A stretch of 64,000 nt of DNA. It comes from Neisseria sp. Marseille-Q6792 (GTDB lineage Bacteria > Pseudomonadota > Gammaproteobacteria > Burkholderiales > Neisseriaceae). Position 1 is the stretch's first letter; each line of letters opens with the position of its first letter. Shown here one piece after another: positions 1 through 10,836 of this stretch. The stretch covers positions 930,001 through 994,000 of the forward strand of contig NZ_OW969598.1 of assembly GCF_943181435.1 (NCBI RefSeq). The letters run 5' to 3'. The notes beneath the pieces are model-generated. The model had not been told where the DNA came from, ran no database searches, and worked only from the letters and a program-made list of their open reading frames with translations. The position numbers were made by a program, and so were the translations under genes.

Positions 1-952
<952 letters not shown>

Positions 953-986
953 TTAACGTGAAGCGCGCGGTTCTGGCAAACGGACG

Positions 987-1028
987 GATGCCGTCTGAAC
1001 GGTGGACGGCTGTTTTCAGACGGCATCT
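987..1028 (-). terminator. DUS-pair hairpin after fadD
   Basis: Two DUS in inverted orientation form a stem of about 13 bp just past the fadD stop, before pyrG. The U-tract on the minus side is weak. Confidence 0.6.
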
Positions 1029-1033
1029 TTTCT

Positions 1034-2704
1034 TTATTTCCCAGTACTTTGCCGCAACTCGCGGCGCAGGATTTTGCCGACGTTGGACTTGGGCAACTCG
1101 TCGCGGAATTCGATATTTTTCGGTACTTTATATGCGGTTAATTCGGTGCGGCAAAAGGCGATAAGTTCTTCTTTCGTCAAAGACGGGTCTTTTTTGACGA
1201 CGAATACTTTTAGGGCTTCTCCGGTTTTTTCGTCGGGAACGCCGATACAGGCGACTTCCATCACTTTGCCGTGATGCGCGATGACTTCCTCGATTTCGTT
1301 CGGATAAACATTGAATCCGGAAACAACGACGAGGTCTTTCTTACGATCGACCAGCTTCAACCAGCCTTTTTCGTCCATCACGGCAATATCGCCGGTTTCC
1401 AAAAAGCCGCGCGCGTCTATGGCTTTGGCGGTTTCTTCGGGGCGGTTCCAGTAGCCTTGCATCACTTGAGGGCCTTTTACCCACAATTCGCCCGGCTGCC
1501 CGACGGGGACTTCTTTGCCGTTTGCGTCGCGCAATTCTACTTCGGTGGACGAGACGGGCAAACCGATGCTGCCGCTGTATGATTCGATGTTTAAGGGGTT
1601 GCAGCACACGCCTGGGCTGGCTTCGGTCAGACCGTAGGCTTCGACAATAGGCGTACCGGTGATTTTTTTCCATTTTTCGGCAACGGCTTTTTGGGTCGCC
1701 ATACCGCCGCCCAAAGTCAGCCGCAATCCTGAAAAATCGACTTCGGCAAAATCAGGACGGTTAACCATCGCGTTAAACAGTGTGTTCACGCCGATAAATA
1801 CGTTAACCCGCTGTTTTTTCAGTTCGCCGATAAAGCCTTTCATATCGCGCGGGTTGGTAATCAGGATGATTTTCGAGCCGGCATTGGCAAAAATCATCAG
1901 ATTCACGGTTAAGGCAAAAATATGGTACAACGGCAAGGCGGCGATAACGGTTTCTTTGCCCTCGCGCAATTGGTTTTTAATCCATTCTTTCGCCTGAAGC
2001 ATATTGGCGCAGATGTTGCCGTGACTCAGCACTGCGCCTTTGGCAACACCTGTCGTGCCGCCCGTGTATTGCAACAGCGCGGTATCTTCGCGGTTTAATA
2101 CGACAGGTTGGAAAACGTGCTTTGCCCCCTCTTTCAATGCCGTCTGAAAGGAAACGGTTTCCCGAATACGGTATTCGGGAACCATTTTCTTGATTTTTCG
2201 GATGATGAAATTGATCAGCGAACCTTTAAGCAGCCCGAACATTTCGCCGACGGAGGCGACGATGACATGTTTGATCTGCGTGCGCGGCAGCACCAGCTCC
2301 AGCGTGTTGGCGAAATTTTCCAAAACGATGATGGCGGTCGCACCGCTGTCTTTCAGCTGATGCTCCAACTCGCGCGGTGTATAGAGCGGATTGGTGTTCA
2401 CCGCCACCAAACCTGCCTGCAAAATACCGAAAAGGGCAATCGGGTATTGCAATACGTTCGGCATCATAATGGCAACACGTTCGCCGCGCGGCAGCTTGAG
2501 GACGTTTTGCAGATAAGAGGCGAAATCAGTCGCCAGTTTGCCGGTTTCGGCATAAGTCAGCGTTTTGCCCATATTTTGAAAAGCGGGCAGCCTGGCAAAT
2601 TTTTCCACGCTTTGGCGGAATACATCGCTGATGGAATTGTATTGCGTGATATCGATTTCGGCACTGACGCCCTTCTCGTAGCTGTCTAACCAGATTTTTT
2701 CCAT
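1034..2704 (-). CDS. fadD: long-chain fatty acid-CoA ligase
   Basis: This 556-residue acyl-CoA synthetase activates fatty acids to acyl-AMP and then acyl-CoA. The P-loop-like AMP-binding motif YTGGTTGVAKGA lies near residues 213-224, the hinge/signature region LVDRKKDLVVVSGFNVYPNE near 433-452, and the catalytic lysine is in SNVGKILRR (about K544). Length and motifs match bacterial FadD. It is a single gene between the pyrG and mnmA hairpins. Neisseria is not known for a full beta-oxidation pathway, so use of exogenous fatty acids for phospholipid synthesis is an inference, not something the sequence shows. Confidence 0.95.
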   Translation of the reverse strand: MEKIWLDSYEKGVSAEIDITQYNSISDVFRQSVEKFARLPAFQNMGKTLTYAETGKLATDFASYLQNVLKLPRGERVAIMMPNVLQYPIALFGILQAGLVAVNTNPLYTPRELEHQLKDSGATAIIVLENFANTLELVLPRTQIKHVIVASVGEMFGLLKGSLINFIIRKIKKMVPEYRIRETVSFQTALKEGAKHVFQPVVLNREDTALLQYTGGTTGVAKGAVLSHGNICANMLQAKEWIKNQLREGKETVIAALPLYHIFALTVNLMIFANAGSKIILITNPRDMKGFIGELKKQRVNVFIGVNTLFNAMVNRPDFAEVDFSGLRLTLGGGMATQKAVAEKWKKITGTPIVEAYGLTEASPGVCCNPLNIESYSGSIGLPVSSTEVELRDANGKEVPVGQPGELWVKGPQVMQGYWNRPEETAKAIDARGFLETGDIAVMDEKGWLKLVDRKKDLVVVSGFNVYPNEIEEVIAHHGKVMEVACIGVPDEKTGEALKVFVVKKDPSLTKEELIAFCRTELTAYKVPKNIEFRDELPKSNVGKILRRELRQSTGK

Positions 2705-2739
2705 AATTTTCGGTCTTTAAAGTGGAATTGAGCGGAACA

Positions 2740-2770
2740 ATGCCGTCTGAAAACCGTTTCAGACGGCATA
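2740..2770 (-). terminator. DUS-pair hairpin after mnmA
   Basis: Inverted DUS with a short loop, 5 bp beyond the mnmA stop codon. Confidence 0.75.
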
Positions 2771-2774
2771 AGTT

Positions 2775-3878
2775 TTATCGTGTGATGATGACAGGCTTGT
2801 CGGTCGATTGGATGATGCCGCCGCCCAAACAGATATCGCCGTCGTACAGCACGGCAGACTGACCCGGCGTAACCGCCCATTGCGGTTCGTCAAACACCAG
2901 CTCGGCGGTTTCATCATCCAAATAGCGCAATTCGCAAGGCGCGTCCGCCATACGGTAACGCGTTTTGCAGGTGTAGTGCCCTTCTTTCGGGCGTTCGGGC
3001 AGCGTGAAACTCAAATCGTTCATCACAAGGCTGCGGGTATAGAGCAGCGGATGGTCGTGTCCTTGCACGACAATCAGTTCGTTTTTCGTCAAATCTTTAG
3101 CCGCAACAAACCACGGTTCGCCCGCGCCGCCGATGCCCAAACCTTTGCGCTGACCCAATGTGTAAAACATCAGCCCGACGTGTTCGCCGACGGTTTTCCC
3201 TTCGGGCGTAACCATTTTACCGTTGTCGGTCGGCAGGTATTTTTGCAGAAACTCGCGAAACGGGCGTTCGCCGATGAAGCAGATGCCCGTGCTGTCTTTT
3301 TTGGCGGCGGTTGGCAGTTTGAACTCGGCGGCAAGGCGGCGGACTTCGGGTTTTTCCAAACCGCCCAACGGGAAAATCGCGCGCTCGAGTTGGAAAGGCT
3401 TGAGGCGGTAGAGGAAATAGCTTTGGTCTTTGTTTTGATCCAAACCTTTGAGCAGGTAATGCACGCCGTTGCGGACTTCTTTGCGCGCATAGTGTCCGGT
3501 GGCGATGGTATCCGCGCCCTGCCCTACGGCGTAGTCCAAAAAGCATTTGAATTTGATTTCGGCGTTGCACAACACATCCGGATTCGGCGTGCGCCCCGCA
3601 CTGTATTCCTGAAGAAAATAAGCAAAGACTTTGTCTTTATATTGCGCAGCGAAATTAACGATGTCGATATCGATGCCGACAATATCGGCAACGGCGATGG
3701 CATCAAACGAATCCTGTTTGATGCTGCAATATTCGTCGTTGTCGTCGTCCTCCCAGTTTTGCATGAACACACCGCGCACTTGATAACCCTGCTGCTTGAG
3801 CAGGGCGGCGGTTACGGAAGAATCGACACCGCCGGAGAGCCCGACGATGATATTGGAGGGGTTTGCTGTCGTATTCAT
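2775..3878 (-). CDS. mnmA: tRNA-specific 2-thiouridylase
   Basis: MnmA thiolates U34 of tRNA-Glu, -Gln and -Lys. The PP-loop motif SGGVDSS is at residues 15-21, and the two catalytic cysteines fall at C104 ([10 protein letters not shown]) and C200 ([11 protein letters not shown]), close to E. coli C102 and C199. The 367-residue length equals the family's. The reading frame stays open upstream to 3926, but the conserved N-terminus begins at the ATG at 3878, so that start is preferred; the extra 16 residues look like untranslated leader. Confidence 0.95.
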   Translation of the reverse strand: MNTTANPSNIIVGLSGGVDSSVTAALLKQQGYQVRGVFMQNWEDDDNDEYCSIKQDSFDAIAVADIVGIDIDIVNFAAQYKDKVFAYFLQEYSAGRTPNPDVLCNAEIKFKCFLDYAVGQGADTIATGHYARKEVRNGVHYLLKGLDQNKDQSYFLYRLKPFQLERAIFPLGGLEKPEVRRLAAEFKLPTAAKKDSTGICFIGERPFREFLQKYLPTDNGKMVTPEGKTVGEHVGLMFYTLGQRKGLGIGGAGEPWFVAAKDLTKNELIVVQGHDHPLLYTRSLVMNDLSFTLPERPKEGHYTCKTRYRMADAPCELRYLDDETAELVFDEPQWAVTPGQSAVLYDGDICLGGGIIQSTDKPVIITR

Positions 3879-3945
3879 GCGCAGGATGGCTTGGAAACGG
3901 CGGTTTTTAAAAGCAGATTTTAACACATTTTAAAGGCGGTCATAA

Positions 3946-3985
3946 AAATGCCGTCTGAAAGCCCGGGCTTTTTCAGACGGCATTT
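3946..3985 (-). terminator. DUS-pair terminator after the PCu(A)C gene
   Basis: Perfect inverted DUS arms followed on the minus strand by five T residues, 17 bp past the stop. Confidence 0.85.
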
Positions 3986-4002
3986 CAAATATTTTCAGCA
4001 GA

Positions 4003-4476
4003 TTAGTGCTGATGCGCTTCGCCGTGGTGATGACCGTGGTCCATTGCCGACATCGGCGCGGTTTTGACTTCCAGTTGGACGGTTTGTGCTTTGGCGTTTT
4101 TAAATTTCAGGGTAACGGGAATCTTGTCGCCCTCTTTTAATTGTTTTTTCAAACCCATAAACATGACATGATAGCTGCCGGGTTTGAGTTCGGTAACGGA
4201 TTTCGCCTCCAAAGGCACGCCGCCTTCGACTTCGCGCATCCGCATCACACCGTTATCATTGATATGGGTATGCACTTCGACGCGGTCGGCAACAGGGCTG
4301 CTTCCGCCGAGCAAAAAGTCTTGTTTGGCTTCGTCGTTGTGGATTTTCATGAACGCGCCGCCCATTTTCATACCTTCGACGGTGGTGCGCGCCCAGCCGT
4401 CCTCAACGTGGATTCCGGCGGCGGAAACCGCGCCTGCCAAACCTGCCATCATCACGGCTGCCAATAGTTTTTTCAT
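4003..4476 (-). CDS. periplasmic PCu(A)C-family copper chaperone
   Basis: This 157-residue exported protein has a signal peptide (MKKLLAAVMMAGLAGAVSAA, cleavage near residue 19-20). The mature domain carries a copper site close to the family pattern H-x10-M-x21-H-x-M: H69, M80, H103 and M105. The C-terminus is a His/Met-rich tail (MSAMDHGHHHGEAHQH), probably a further metal ligand. PCu(A)C proteins deliver Cu(I) to periplasmic cuproenzymes; the gonococcal homologue has been called AccA and linked to nitrite reductase AniA, which I recall rather than see here. A strong AAGGAG Shine-Dalgarno precedes the ATG. It is a single-gene unit. Confidence 0.92.
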   Translation of the reverse strand: MKKLLAAVMMAGLAGAVSAAGIHVEDGWARTTVEGMKMGGAFMKIHNDEAKQDFLLGGSSPVADRVEVHTHINDNGVMRMREVEGGVPLEAKSVTELKPGSYHVMFMGLKKQLKEGDKIPVTLKFKNAKAQTVQLEVKTAPMSAMDHGHHHGEAHQH

Positions 4477-4612
4477 CTTCCTACTCCTTAAATGTCAAAC
4501 GAGGATGCGCTCATCTTACAAACAAATACCGTTCGGAAATTTGATATAGATTAAGCGAATAATAAATACTACATACTAATCCTAAAGGGTTACAAATCCT
4601 GCTGCAAGCGTT

Positions 4613-4996
4613 TTACCCGAACAGGGCGGACAGCCAAACCGCCGCTAACATCAGCATCGCGAACAATTGTGCGGCAGAACCTGCGTCTTTGGCGCGTTTA
4701 GCCAGCTCGTGTTTTTCAGTCGAAGTATGATCGACGGCGGCTTCGACGGCAGTGTTGAACAGTTCGACAATGACCGACACAAAAGACGCGATAATCAACG
4801 GCAGGCGGAGGGACGTTTCGGAAACCCAAAAAAATGCCGCGCACACCAGCAGCGCGTTCAGCCACAAAACCTGACGGAATGCCGCTTCGTAACGGTAGGC
4901 GGCGGCAATGCCGTCTATCGAATAGCCGAATGCGTTAATAACGCGCCTGATGCCGCCTTTTCCTTTTTTTTCTGCCGCGTAGGAGGAAGGTTCCAT
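4613..4996 (-). CDS. dgkA: diacylglycerol kinase
   Basis: DgkA is a small inner-membrane kinase that recycles diacylglycerol to phosphatidic acid. The 127-residue protein has three hydrophobic segments (about 43-59, 64-80 and 108-125) and the active-site helix ELFNTAVEAAVD at 78-89, with the invariant glutamates. The length is typical. A Correia element lies 26 bp upstream of the start, so its outward-facing promoter-like end could affect expression. Confidence 0.95.
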   Translation of the reverse strand: MEPSSYAAEKKGKGGIRRVINAFGYSIDGIAAAYRYEAAFRQVLWLNALLVCAAFFWVSETSLRLPLIIASFVSVIVELFNTAVEAAVDHTSTEKHELAKRAKDAGSAAQLFAMLMLAAVWLSALFG

Positions 4997-5021
4997 CGGT
5001 ATCCTTTCAAAATGTTCTCAA

Positions 5022-5176
5022 TATAGTGGATTAACAAAAACCAGTACGGTGTTGCCTCGCCTTAGCTCAAAGAGAACGATTCTCTAAGGTGCTGAAGCAC
5101 CAAGTGAATCGGTTCCGTACTATTTGTACTGTCTGCGGCTTCGTCGCCTTGTCCTGATTTTTGTTAATCCACTATA
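5022..5176. repeat. Correia element (CREE), long form, 155 bp
   Basis: Starts TATAGTGGATTAACAAAA and ends TTTTGTTAATCCACTATA, flanked by TA. It has the full internal segment with the conserved TTCAGCACC hairpin region. It lies between dgkA and gshB and does not interrupt a gene. Confidence 0.95.
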
Positions 5177-5307
5177 TATACCGTCTGAAAACGGGGCGGC
5201 GGGGTGTCCGTACGGTATTAAGCGCATCCCTGCCGGCTGAGAGAAAACCCTGCCTGCCCGATCAAACCAAGCGGTTGTGAAGCAAAAGCCTTTCAGACGG
5301 CATCGGT

Positions 5308-6264
5308 TTAACGTACCGACCACGCGGCAACGGCATCGGCAAACATTGCCGCCACATCGAAACCTTTTTGTTTCATAATTTCTTGGAATCCGGTCGGGCT
5401 GGTTACGTTGACTTCGGTCAGGTTGCTGCCGATAACGTCCAAACCGGCAAGTAGGATGCCGCGCCGTTTAAGTTCGGGGGCGAGCGTTTCGGCAATTTCG
5501 CGGTCGCGTCCGTCCAATTCCTGCGCCACGCCGCGCCCGCCTGCCGCAAGGTTGCCGCGTGTTTCGCCGTTTTGCGGGATACGCGCCAAAGCATAGGGCA
5601 CGACTTCGCCGCTGATAATCAGGATACGTTTGTCGCCGTGGACGATTTCGGGAATGTAGCGTTGCGCCATAATGGTACGGGAATCAAGCTGCATCAGGGT
5701 TTCGAGGATGCTGCCAATGTTAGGGTCTTTTTCGGTCAGGCGGAAAATGCCCATGCCGCCCATGCCGTCGAGCGGTTTGATGATGATGTCCCCGTGTTCT
5801 TTCAAAAATGCGCGGACATCGGCGGAACGGGTCGTTACCAGCGTGGGCGCGGTAAAGCGGCTGAAGTTCAAAATCGCCAGTTTTTCGTTGAAGTCGCGCA
5901 TCGCCTGTCCGCTGTTGAACACTTTCGCGCCCTGCTGTTCCGCCAGCGTCAGAAGCTGTGTGGCGTAGAGGTATTGCATATCGAACGGCGGATCGGTACG
6001 CATAATCACGGCATCAAATGCTTTCAATGCCGTCTGAACTTTGTCCGCCGCTTTAAACCATTCATGGTCATCATCGTTTTTTGCACCCGAAAATTCAAAT
6101 GCCGATGCCTGTGCCGTTACCAAACCGCCGTTTACAGACAATCCGCTGCTCAAGGTATGAAACAGCCGCCAGCCGCGTTTTGCCATTTCCCGCATCATCG
6201 CGTAGGTGGTGTCTTTGTAGGTTTTGAAACTTGCCATCGGGTCGGCGATAAAGAGGACTTTCAT
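5308..6264 (-). CDS. gshB: glutathione synthetase
   Basis: GshB joins gamma-glutamylcysteine and glycine using ATP. The protein starts MKVLFIADPMASFKTYKDT and has the ATP-grasp features of the prokaryotic family, including PLDGMGGMGIFRL and EVNVTSPTGFQEI near the C-terminus. Two ATGs are adjacent (6267 and 6264). The Shine-Dalgarno AAGGAA is better spaced from the second, giving 318 residues, so 6264 is chosen. The gene ends before a spacer with one inward DUS copy and the Correia element. Confidence 0.95.
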   Translation of the reverse strand: MKVLFIADPMASFKTYKDTTYAMMREMAKRGWRLFHTLSSGLSVNGGLVTAQASAFEFSGAKNDDDHEWFKAADKVQTALKAFDAVIMRTDPPFDMQYLYATQLLTLAEQQGAKVFNSGQAMRDFNEKLAILNFSRFTAPTLVTTRSADVRAFLKEHGDIIIKPLDGMGGMGIFRLTEKDPNIGSILETLMQLDSRTIMAQRYIPEIVHGDKRILIISGEVVPYALARIPQNGETRGNLAAGGRGVAQELDGRDREIAETLAPELKRRGILLAGLDVIGSNLTEVNVTSPTGFQEIMKQKGFDVAAMFADAVAAWSVR

Positions 6265-6315
6265 CATATTTCCTTTCCGGTGTGCCGAATGTGCCGCATT
6301 TCGCGGGTAAAGGAG

Positions 6316-6345
6316 AAATGCCGTCCGAACAATATTCAGACGGCA
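6316..6345 (-). terminator. imperfect DUS-pair hairpin after glnS
   Basis: The arms are GCCGTCCGAA and TTCAGACGGC, with one mismatch relative to perfect DUS; 12 bp past the glnS stop. Confidence 0.6.
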
Positions 6346-6356
6346 AGTATGGGTTT

Positions 6357-8045
6357 TTACTTAGGCTGCCAAGAATCTTTCAGCGTTACCGTGCGGTTAA
6401 ACACCGGCGTGTCTTTGCTGTGGTCTTTGCGGTCGGTAACAAAATAGCCGATACGCTCGAACTGCCAACGGCTTTCTGCCGGCAAATCTTTCGCGGCAGG
6501 TTCGGCGTAGGCGGTGATTTCCTTGATGGATTCTGGATTGAGGAAATCGGTAAACGGCAGGTAGTTGCCGTCTTCGCCGCGCACGGCATCCGGACGCTCG
6601 ACGGTAAAGAGTCGGTCGTACAGGCGGACTTTGATTTCGGCGGCATGTTCGGCGGACACCCAGTGAATCACGCCTTTAACTTTACGGCCTTCTGGATTTT
6701 TGCCCAAGGTGTCGTGGTCGATGCTGCATTTGAGTTCAAGCACATTGCCTGCCTCGTCTTTGACGACTTCATCGCACTTGATGACATAACCGTGGCGCAA
6801 GCGTACTTCGCCGCCGGGAATCAGGCGTTTGAAGCCTTTGGGCGGATTTTCGGCAAAGTCGTCCGCCTCGATGTAGATGGTTTGGGACACGGGGATTTCG
6901 CGCTCACCCATTTCCTCGTGGTTCGGATGGAACGCGGCACGGCGGCTTTGGGTTTTGCCGGCTTCAAAGTTGGTCAGGGTCACTTTGAGCGGGTTCAACA
7001 CCGCCATCAGGCGCGGGGCGGAATTTTCCAACTCTTCGCGAATCGCGCCTTCCAACACGCTCATATCGACGATGTTTTCAGATTTTGAAATACCGGCGCG
7101 TTTGGCAAACAGGCGCAGACCTTCGGGCGTGTAACCGCGTCGGCGCATACCGGAAATGGTCGGCATACGCGGATCATCCCAGCCGGAAACGTGTTTTTCC
7201 ACAACCAACTGATTCAATTTCCGTTTGGAGGTAATGGTGTACAAAAGCTCCAAACGGGAAAACTCGTATTGGCGCGGACGTGTGGCGTGCGGCGCGGGGA
7301 TGTTGTCCAACACCCAGTCATAAAGCGGGCGGTGGGCTTCAAACTCAAGCGTACACAAGGAATGCGTGATGCCTTCGATGGCATCGGAAATGCAATGCGT
7401 GTAGTCGTACATCGGATAGATGCACCATTTGTCGCCGGTGTTGTGGTGATGGGCGCGGCGGATACGGTAGATGACGGGATCGCGCATATTGATGTTGCCT
7501 GCCGCCATGTCGATTTTCAGGCGCAGGGTTTTGCTGCCGTCTGGAAACTCGCCGTTTTTCATGCGTGTGAACAGGTCGAGGTTTTCTTCGATGCTGCGGT
7601 CGCGGTAAGGGCTGTTTTTGCCTGCTTCAGTCAGCGTACCGCGGTATTCGCGCATTTCTTCGGGCGTTAAATCATCGACATACGCTTTGCCGTCTTTGAT
7701 CAAACCGACGGCGTAGTCATAAAGCTGGTCGAAATAGTTGGAAGCAAAACGTGGCTCGCCAGCCCAATGGAAGCCCAACCACTCGACGTCTTCTTTGATG
7801 GCATTGACGTATTCGTCGTTTTCTTTTTCAGGGTTGGTATCGTCAAAACGCAGGTTGCACAAGCCGTCGTAAATATACGCCAAACCGAAGTTCAGGCAGA
7901 TGGATTTGGCGTGTCCGATGTGCAGGTAGCCGTTGGGTTCTGGCGGGAAACGGGTTTGGATGGCATTGTGTTTGCCGCTTTTGAGGTCTTCTTCGATGAG
8001 GGTGCGGATGAAATGGTTGTCCGCGAATTGGTCTTTATTGAGCAT
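6357..8045 (-). CDS. glnS: glutaminyl-tRNA synthetase
   Basis: A 562-residue class I aminoacyl-tRNA synthetase that charges tRNA-Gln. [15 protein letters not shown] (HIGH at 42-45) and the KMSKS-type [11 protein letters not shown] mark the Rossmann catalytic core. The C-terminal half is the GlnRS anticodon-binding beta-barrels. The frame is open upstream to 8186, but that stretch includes a translated DUS (MPSET) and no conserved sequence; conserved GlnRS sequence begins at [12 protein letters not shown], so ATG 8045 is the start. Confidence 0.96.
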   Translation of the reverse strand: MLNKDQFADNHFIRTLIEEDLKSGKHNAIQTRFPPEPNGYLHIGHAKSICLNFGLAYIYDGLCNLRFDDTNPEKENDEYVNAIKEDVEWLGFHWAGEPRFASNYFDQLYDYAVGLIKDGKAYVDDLTPEEMREYRGTLTEAGKNSPYRDRSIEENLDLFTRMKNGEFPDGSKTLRLKIDMAAGNINMRDPVIYRIRRAHHHNTGDKWCIYPMYDYTHCISDAIEGITHSLCTLEFEAHRPLYDWVLDNIPAPHATRPRQYEFSRLELLYTITSKRKLNQLVVEKHVSGWDDPRMPTISGMRRRGYTPEGLRLFAKRAGISKSENIVDMSVLEGAIREELENSAPRLMAVLNPLKVTLTNFEAGKTQSRRAAFHPNHEEMGEREIPVSQTIYIEADDFAENPPKGFKRLIPGGEVRLRHGYVIKCDEVVKDEAGNVLELKCSIDHDTLGKNPEGRKVKGVIHWVSAEHAAEIKVRLYDRLFTVERPDAVRGEDGNYLPFTDFLNPESIKEITAYAEPAAKDLPAESRWQFERIGYFVTDRKDHSKDTPVFNRTVTLKDSWQPK

Positions 8046-8154
8046 GGTTTTCTTCAAATGGATGGTTTCAGATGGCATAAATATTATCGGGATGCCGTCT
8101 GAACGGTTTGGGAATGTGTTTATTGTACCCGACTTGCAGACTTTGACATAGCGT

Positions 8155-8928
8155 TCAGACGGCATCGGAAACCAAGCATTCCACACCTGCCTCTTTCAGC
8201 ATCTTCTGCATGGCGGTATCGGGCAATCGGTCGGTAAATACTTTGTCAAACGCCGTAATGTCGCCAAGCCGGACCAACGCGTTGCTACGGAATTTGCTGT
8301 GGTCGACACCCAGGAAGCAGACGCGCGCGTTGGCAATCATCGCCTGCATGACGCTGACTTCCTTGTAATCGTAATCCAAAAGCGAACCGTCGCTTTCCAC
8401 ACCGTGCGTGCTCATCACGGCATAATCGACTTTGAACTGGTTGATAAAATCGACGGTCGCCACGCCGGTAATACCGCCGTCCAAAGGTCGGACGACTCCG
8501 GAAGTGATAATGACCGTATAATCCGTACGTGCCGAAACGATGGAGGCGACGTGGATATTGTTGGTAATAATCCGCAGGCTGCTGCGCCGCTTTACCAGCT
8601 CCGATGCCACGGCTTCCATGGTCGTACCGATACTGACGAACAACGATGACTCGTCAGGAATATGTTCCGCAATCAGCCGGGCAATGGCATTTTTTTCATT
8701 TTGACATTGAATCTGGCGGTTTGAAGGCAGGCTGTCTGACAGGCTTCCATTTGATGATGCGCCGCCGTGGTAACGCTTCAACCTGCCGCTTTCGCTCAAT
8801 TCCTGAATATCACGGCGTATCGTCTGCGGTGTAACTTCCAATCTGGCGGCAAGATCGTCAACCGTCATAAACTGATATTTTTGGACAAGGCTCAAAATTT
8901 GTCCGTGCCTTTGAATTTTCAGTTTCAT
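8155..8928 (-). CDS. DeoR-family transcriptional regulator
   Basis: This 257-residue repressor has an N-terminal DeoR winged helix ([20 protein letters not shown], then [20 protein letters not shown], residues about 17-57) and a C-terminal sugar-phosphate-binding domain. The fixed features [31 protein letters not shown] and GVDHSKF are visible. The effector is unknown. It lies 42 bp downstream of the lysO-like exporter gene on the same strand and is probably co-transcribed. The stop codon TGA is supplied by a DUS (the last codons read GAT GCC GTC TGA). Confidence 0.9.
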   Translation of the reverse strand: MKLKIQRHGQILSLVQKYQFMTVDDLAARLEVTPQTIRRDIQELSESGRLKRYHGGASSNGSLSDSLPSNRQIQCQNEKNAIARLIAEHIPDESSLFVSIGTTMEAVASELVKRRSSLRIITNNIHVASIVSARTDYTVIITSGVVRPLDGGITGVATVDFINQFKVDYAVMSTHGVESDGSLLDYDYKEVSVMQAMIANARVCFLGVDHSKFRSNALVRLGDITAFDKVFTDRLPDTAMQKMLKEAGVECLVSDAV

Positions 8929-8970
8929 ATGTTTTTATTTCATTTCCTACGAATGCCGATTTTACCGCGT

Positions 8971-9873
8971 TCAACCCAAAGCGGAAAACACCACCATCAG
9001 AAACGGGGCGGCGATATTGACCACCACGCCGAAGCTGACCGCTACCGGCACGACTTCCAAACCGCCCGCACCCTGAATCACGGGCAATGTAAAATCCATA
9101 CTGGTCGCACCGCCAACCCCCACCGCCGCATCTGGAAAACGCTTCATCAGCAGCGGAATAAATGCCAGTGCAAACAGCTCTCGTGCCAAATCGTTCAGCA
9201 GCATGATGCTGCCCCATACCGCTCCGTAAGCCTCGGTCATGACCAAACCCGAGAGGGAATACCAACCGAAGCCGGAAGCCATCGCCAACCCCTTCGTCCA
9301 CGACACACCGTCTGCCGATGCGGCAAACAGCAGCCCGCCTGAAAGAGATGAAAGCATAAACCAGACCGACAGCCGGATGCCCCTGCGGTTGACCAAAACC
9401 TGCCGCAACGATACGCCGCTGCTTTTGAGCTGTACGCCGATAAGGAACACCAGCAGCATCAGACAATACATGCCCGCGCTTTCAGACGGCATCCAAATAT
9501 CGCGCATCAATTTGCCGAACACAAAGCCGAACACCACGCATCCGAGCTGCCTCACACTGCCCGACACACCGACTGAAACACCCTTCCCTTTCCCATTCGG
9601 CCGCCACGGAAATAACTTTCCTAAAACTGCCAAGACAAGCAGGTTTGTCCCTACCGTACAAAAAAACAACCATAAGGTCGTCAGTGCGATATCGTCCAAC
9701 TGCGTACCCAAGTTTTCCACGCGGGCAAGCGATACACCGATTAGCAGCAGCACGGCATACACCAAAACCGACAACATTCTGTCCAACACGCTCAGATAAG
9801 GTTTGGGAACACGGATAAAAAATCCGGCGAACATTGGTACCAATACCGAAATCAATGTCATCAGGTTGTCCAT
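8971..9873 (-). CDS. lysO: LysO-family (DUF340) membrane exporter
   Basis: A 300-residue inner-membrane protein with about eight to ten hydrophobic segments and the paired repeats of the LysO/YbjE family (FAGFFIRVPKPYLSVLDRML near the N-terminus, GFGWYSLSGLVMTEAYGA and a LNDLARELFALAFIPLL segment later). E. coli LysO exports lysine; substrate identity here is inferred from family. The frame runs up to 9951, but an excellent AAAGGAGG Shine-Dalgarno places the start at ATG 9873. A DUS inside the gene encodes MPSES in a loop. Likely first gene of a lysO-deoR operon. Confidence 0.85.
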   Translation of the reverse strand: MDNLMTLISVLVPMFAGFFIRVPKPYLSVLDRMLSVLVYAVLLLIGVSLARVENLGTQLDDIALTTLWLFFCTVGTNLLVLAVLGKLFPWRPNGKGKGVSVGVSGSVRQLGCVVFGFVFGKLMRDIWMPSESAGMYCLMLLVFLIGVQLKSSGVSLRQVLVNRRGIRLSVWFMLSSLSGGLLFAASADGVSWTKGLAMASGFGWYSLSGLVMTEAYGAVWGSIMLLNDLARELFALAFIPLLMKRFPDAAVGVGGATSMDFTLPVIQGAGGLEVVPVAVSFGVVVNIAAPFLMVVFSALG

Positions 9874-9917
9874 CTCCTGCCCTCCTTTATTGCCGCATGA
9901 TATGTGCGGCTTAAAAA

Positions 9918-9966
9918 TTGCCGTCTGAAAATTGTAGATACTCGCATCCATATTTCAGACGGCATC
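9918..9966 (-). terminator. second DUS-pair hairpin after the GntR gene
   Basis: Inverted DUS with a loop of about 20 nt, between the GntR gene and lysO. Confidence 0.55.
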
Positions 9967-9978
9967 AGGTTCGCCATT

Positions 9979-10012
9979 AAAAAACCGCCTGAACATCTGA
10001 TTCAGACGGTTC
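9979..10012 (-). terminator. DUS-like terminator of the GntR gene
   Basis: A degenerate DUS pair (ACCGCCTGAA / TTCAGACGGT) followed on the minus strand by a T-tract of six. Confidence 0.7.
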
Positions 10013-10028
10013 TCTCGCCATCATGCAT

Positions 10029-10745
10029 TCAATCTTCCAAAGTCTTTTCCAAACGCTCCATGCATTTGCCCAAATGTTTGCGTAGAATCTTGACCACCCT
10101 GTTCCGCTTACCCGCCAGCAGCAGGTCGAGGATTTCCCGATGTTCGGAATGCGTGTGCGTATTGATTGCGTGCTTTTCCTTCCGGTGCACGCCCGCCACG
10201 GCGACAATCAGGGAAGATCGCGCGCACAGCGTGTTCATAATATCAAACAGCACATCGTTGCCCAACAACCGGGCCAGTTCGACATGAAACGCATTGGACA
10301 GGCGGTTCCAACCCACGCGGTCGCCTTTTCCGGATGCCTCCTCTTCGCGCTCTATCATCGCATAAAGCGGTTTGAGGCGCGTTTCCAAATCAGGCAGCCC
10401 GGCAAGTATGTTTAAAATCATCGTCTCCATCTCAATGCGCGCATTGAACACATCACGCATCTCCTTCAGGTCGGGAACATGAACAAACGCACCCCTGTTG
10501 GGCTGTAAATCGACAATCTTATCGTGCGCCAAAAGTGACAACGCGCCCCGAACCGTATTTCGCGAACACACCATCTGACGGCAAAGCTCGGATTCGGTCA
10601 GCTTCTTACCCGGAAGCAGCATATGGTCGGTAATACCGTCCAAAATACGTGCGTAAACACGGAAAAGTTCCGAATCGTGCCGCTCTTCAAGAATCAGGGA
10701 AGAAGTTGTAGGCGCATGGATAATGCTGTCGTTTTCAAGGTTCAT
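10029..10745 (-). CDS. GntR-family regulator (FadR subfamily)
   Basis: A 238-residue regulator. The winged HTH is at about residues 30-90 (LTESELCRQMVCSRNTVRGA, then LQPNRGAFVHVPDL), followed by an all-helical FCD domain (residues about 95-235) with the histidines typical of metal/organic-acid binding (FHVEL, HTHSEHREI). FCD regulators usually sense small organic acids. A GGGAG Shine-Dalgarno precedes ATG 10745. The gene is divergent from a predicted small RNA, and an ATTGT-N2-ACAAT palindrome between them fits a FadR-type operator (TNGT..ACNA), suggesting autoregulation. The ligand is not determinable from sequence. Confidence 0.9.
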   Translation of the reverse strand: MNLENDSIIHAPTTSSLILEERHDSELFRVYARILDGITDHMLLPGKKLTESELCRQMVCSRNTVRGALSLLAHDKIVDLQPNRGAFVHVPDLKEMRDVFNARIEMETMILNILAGLPDLETRLKPLYAMIEREEEASGKGDRVGWNRLSNAFHVELARLLGNDVLFDIMNTLCARSSLIVAVAGVHRKEKHAINTHTHSEHREILDLLLAGKRNRVVKILRKHLGKCMERLEKTLED

Positions 10746-10797
10746 GATATCTCCCGTATTTTCACGCTTTCAAAAGTTTCTTAAGATATAATTAAAA

Positions 10798-10809
10798 ATT
10801 GTTGACAAT
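10798..10809. promoter_or_regulatory. candidate GntR operator (ATTGTTGACAAT)
   Basis: Inverted repeat ATTGT-TG-ACAAT, 52 bp upstream of the GntR start. It overlaps the TTGACA -35 box of the rightward promoter and matches the FadR-type half-sites TTGT/ACAA. A nearly identical site lies upstream of acnB at 18291. Binding is inferred. Confidence 0.5.
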
Positions 10810-10830
10810 CTTAAATCAAGGCTGCACAAT
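10802..10830 (+). promoter_or_regulatory. predicted sigma-70 promoter of the small RNA
   Basis: TTGACA at 10802-10807 and CACAAT at 10825-10830 with a 17-bp spacer. It reads away from the GntR gene into a short non-coding stretch with a strong terminator. Confidence 0.55.
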
Positions 10831-10836
10831 GTGCAG

